From the NCBI GenBank assembly GCA_020629335.1, contig JAHDDN010000294.1, positions 1 through 6,759 on the forward strand: a DNA stretch of 6,759 bases, given 5' to 3'. This DNA is from Chitinophagales bacterium. GTDB lineage: Bacteria > Bacteroidota > Bacteroidia > Chitinophagales > UBA2359. A program made the position numbers and the translations under genes. This document shows positions 6,193 to 6,759 of the stretch, in pieces; the stretch's first letter is position 1, and the number at the start of each line of letters is the position of its first letter. The notes beneath the pieces were generated by a model. It saw only the letters and a list, made by a program, of their open reading frames with translations, ran no database searches and had not been told where the DNA came from.

Positions 6193-6245
6193 AAATGGTA
6201 AGAGCCCACTACTTGCGTAATGAGCTCTTATGTAAAAAAGGCGGC
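6193..6245 (-). repeat. Direct repeat: proximal copy, at the 3' end of 5S rRNA
   Basis: Identical to 6033-6085 over 53 bp. It includes the last six bases of 5S rRNA (6240-6245), a T6 run and the tail hairpin. Identity breaks just inside the 5S gene (the next base is G here, T in the other copy) and at the far end of the hairpin flank. Confidence 0.95.
6199..6230 (-). terminator. Stem-loop downstream of 5S (possible terminator or processing hairpin, copy 1)
   Basis: On the minus strand, TAAGAGCTCATTAC and GTAGTGGGCTCTTA form 14 continuous pairs, two of them G-U, closed by a GCAA (GNRA) tetraloop. On the plus strand the two wobbles become A-C mismatches, so the fold is tuned to the rRNA-sense transcript. 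The T6 run precedes rather than follows the stem (only ATTT is nearby), so a classic intrinsic terminator is uncertain. Helix I of 5S plus that T6 run could itself act as terminator. Confidence 0.6.
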
Positions 6246-6341
6246 GACCTACTCTCCCACTTTCGCAGTACCATCGGCGCTGAAGGGCTTAACTTCTCTG
6301 TTCGAAATGGTAAGAGGTGGAACCCCCTCGCTATAGCCACC
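6240..6341 (-). rRNA. rrf: 5S ribosomal RNA
   Basis: The minus strand carries the universal 5S core: CGAACAGAGAAGTTAAG (helix III/loop C), GATGGTACTGC (helix IV/loop E side) and GGGAGAGTAGGTCGCCGCC at the 3' end. Helix I is GGTGGC (5', from 6341) with GCCGCC (3', to 6240), including one G-U pair. Between these limits it is 102 nt; the mature ends may be a few bases longer, consistent with the short 5S RNAs of Bacteroidota. It is the last gene of a 23S-5S operon. It is preceded by a hairpin leader and followed by a T6 run and a stem-loop, both of which are duplicated nearby. Confidence 0.96.
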
Positions 6342-6375
6342 ATTCTCTTTTCGCCTCTACAGGCGTATTTCTTTA
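6325..6375 (-). repeat. Direct repeat: 5S 5' end plus leader (at true 5S)
   Basis: This 51-bp stretch matches 6462-6512 with one mismatch (6357 C, 6494 T). It covers the first 17 bases of 5S rRNA and about 34 bp of upstream leader. The leader includes the 5-bp hairpin CGCCT/AGGCG (6352-6356 and 6361-6365); the single mismatch lies in its 4-nt loop, so the stem is unaffected. Confidence 0.95.
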
Positions 6376-6377
6376 CT

Positions 6378-6477
6378 GTGGCTATGCTTCTCTCTGCAAA
6401 TCTGTGTTTGCAGTGCCTTCGGAGTAAAGGACATCTAGTCCTTTCCTGTTTCCCTCAGTTACCCTCGCTATAGCCAC
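6378..6477 (-). ncRNA. Candidate 5S-like structured RNA segment in the 23S-5S spacer
   Basis: On the minus strand this 100-nt segment begins with the duplicated 5S start (GTGGCTATAGC, 6477-6467) and ends with GCATAGCCAC (6387-6378). The two pair over 10 bp with one bulged A. Inside are two perfect 7-bp hairpins: AAAGGAC/GTCCTTT (plus-strand 6426-6432 and 6438-6444, 5-nt loop) and CTGCAAA/TTTGCAG (6394-6400 and 6407-6413, 6-nt loop). The result is a closed stem with two arms, about the size of 5S rRNA and of the same outline, but without the conserved 5S core (no CGAAC...GAAGTTAAG). It could be a decayed tandem 5S copy that kept a fold, a functional spacer RNA or processing signal, or an insertion next to a duplicated leader. 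Pairing is seen directly; that it is an RNA element is inferred. Confidence 0.45.
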
Positions 6478-6512
6478 CATTCTCTTTTCGCCTTTACAGG
6501 CGTATTTCTTTA
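6462..6512 (-). repeat. Direct repeat: 5S 5' end plus leader (upstream copy)
   Basis: Second copy of the 51-bp leader/5S-start repeat, 137 bp upstream in the rRNA operon. It carries the same CGCCT/AGGCG hairpin (6489-6493 and 6498-6502). After the first 17 bases of 5S, similarity to real 5S stops. Confidence 0.95.
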
Positions 6513-6675
6513 TCGCCTCTTTCGGCAATCGTTTCTCTTTTGGTCAATATTGACAATATATAGGTATAAGAAAAGTCAAGTCAAAAAATCGAGACTAAGG
6601 ATATTCTAGAAAATTATGTTACTTCTACTTTATGTCTCCTTCTTCTATCTTTTGCGTATAGAAAAAATAAAGGAA

Positions 6676-6759
6676 GCGATAGGGCAATTAGTACTACTCG
6701 GCTTCATACATTACTGCACTTCCACCTATAGCCTATCTACGTGGTCATCTTCCACGACC
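6676..6759 (-). rRNA. rrl: 23S ribosomal RNA, 3' end (partial)
   Basis: The minus strand reads into the conserved 23S 3' terminus: GATAGGCTATAGGTGGAAG, then GCAGTAATGTATGAAGC and CGAGTAGTACTAATTGCCC. The gene is cut by the right edge, and the mature 3' end is placed only approximately, near 6670-6680. It lies upstream of 5S in the same transcript. Confidence 0.93.

Larger units (their letters stand above)
6342..6675 (-). other. 23S-5S internal transcribed spacer
   Basis: About 330 nt between the 3' end of 23S and the 5' end of 5S, longer than the short 23S-5S spacers of many bacteria. The half next to 5S holds the duplicated leader and the candidate structured RNA. The half next to 23S (about 6513-6675) is AT-rich and has only a perfect 12-bp palindrome, GTCAATATTGAC (6543-6554). 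No tRNA lies in the spacer. Confidence 0.75.

Noticed and set aside
6195..6473. Plus-strand 92-codon ORF across the 5S region
   Set aside because: It runs antisense through the whole 5S rRNA gene and the duplicated leader; its codons are explained by rRNA sequence.
1..6759. CRISPR array, insertion sequence, phage or defence system
   Set aside because: No regularly spaced short repeats, transposase, integrase, toxin or nuclease frames are visible on either strand.

Overview
The window comes from a member of the Bacteroidota, most likely the Saprospiria (Lewinella/Haliscomenobacter/Saprospira type). Three things point there: AT-rich DNA whose genes lack clear Shine-Dalgarno sequences; TTTG / TAnnTTTG promoter boxes in front of the tRNA (a weaker version precedes accA); and a large secreted repeat protein whose last visible stretch has the 'CND...C...SCWGT..LEDKLAP...C.D.TVNC' style that I associate with Saprospirales surface proteins. 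The taxon is inferred from these signs, not from a database match.

Layout. Positions 1-2206 (minus) hold the N-terminal 735 residues of a secreted, cysteine-containing protein that runs off the left edge. It is open throughout and has a signal peptide and two tandem units of about 300 residues. After an AT-rich gap comes a zinc-less medium-chain dehydrogenase/quinone-oxidoreductase gene (2539-3531, minus). Just upstream of it is tRNA-Asp(GTC) (3600-3673, minus), with a strong intrinsic terminator and a textbook Bacteroidota promoter. A divergent promoter region then leads into a two-gene plus-strand operon: accA (carboxyltransferase alpha of acetyl-CoA carboxylase) and dapA (4-hydroxy-tetrahydrodipicolinate synthase). 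The stop codon of accA touches the start codon of dapA. The right end is the tail of an rRNA operon read on the minus strand: the 3' end of 23S rRNA (cut by the right edge), a long spacer, 5S rRNA, and a downstream region converging on dapA.

The ordinary part is housekeeping: fatty-acid initiation plus lysine/diaminopimelate synthesis, a tRNA and an rRNA operon. The unusual part surrounds the 5S gene. Its 5' end with its leader is duplicated 137 bp away (51 bp, one mismatch), and its 3' end with its tail hairpin is duplicated 160 bp away (53 bp, identical). The upstream duplicate heads a roughly 100-nt segment that can fold, on the rRNA-sense strand, into a closed stem with two inner hairpins, much like a 5S rRNA in outline. 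This 5S-flanking module is the best candidate here for something not previously described. I cannot tell from one window whether it is a functional RNA, a decayed tandem 5S copy, or a recombination product.
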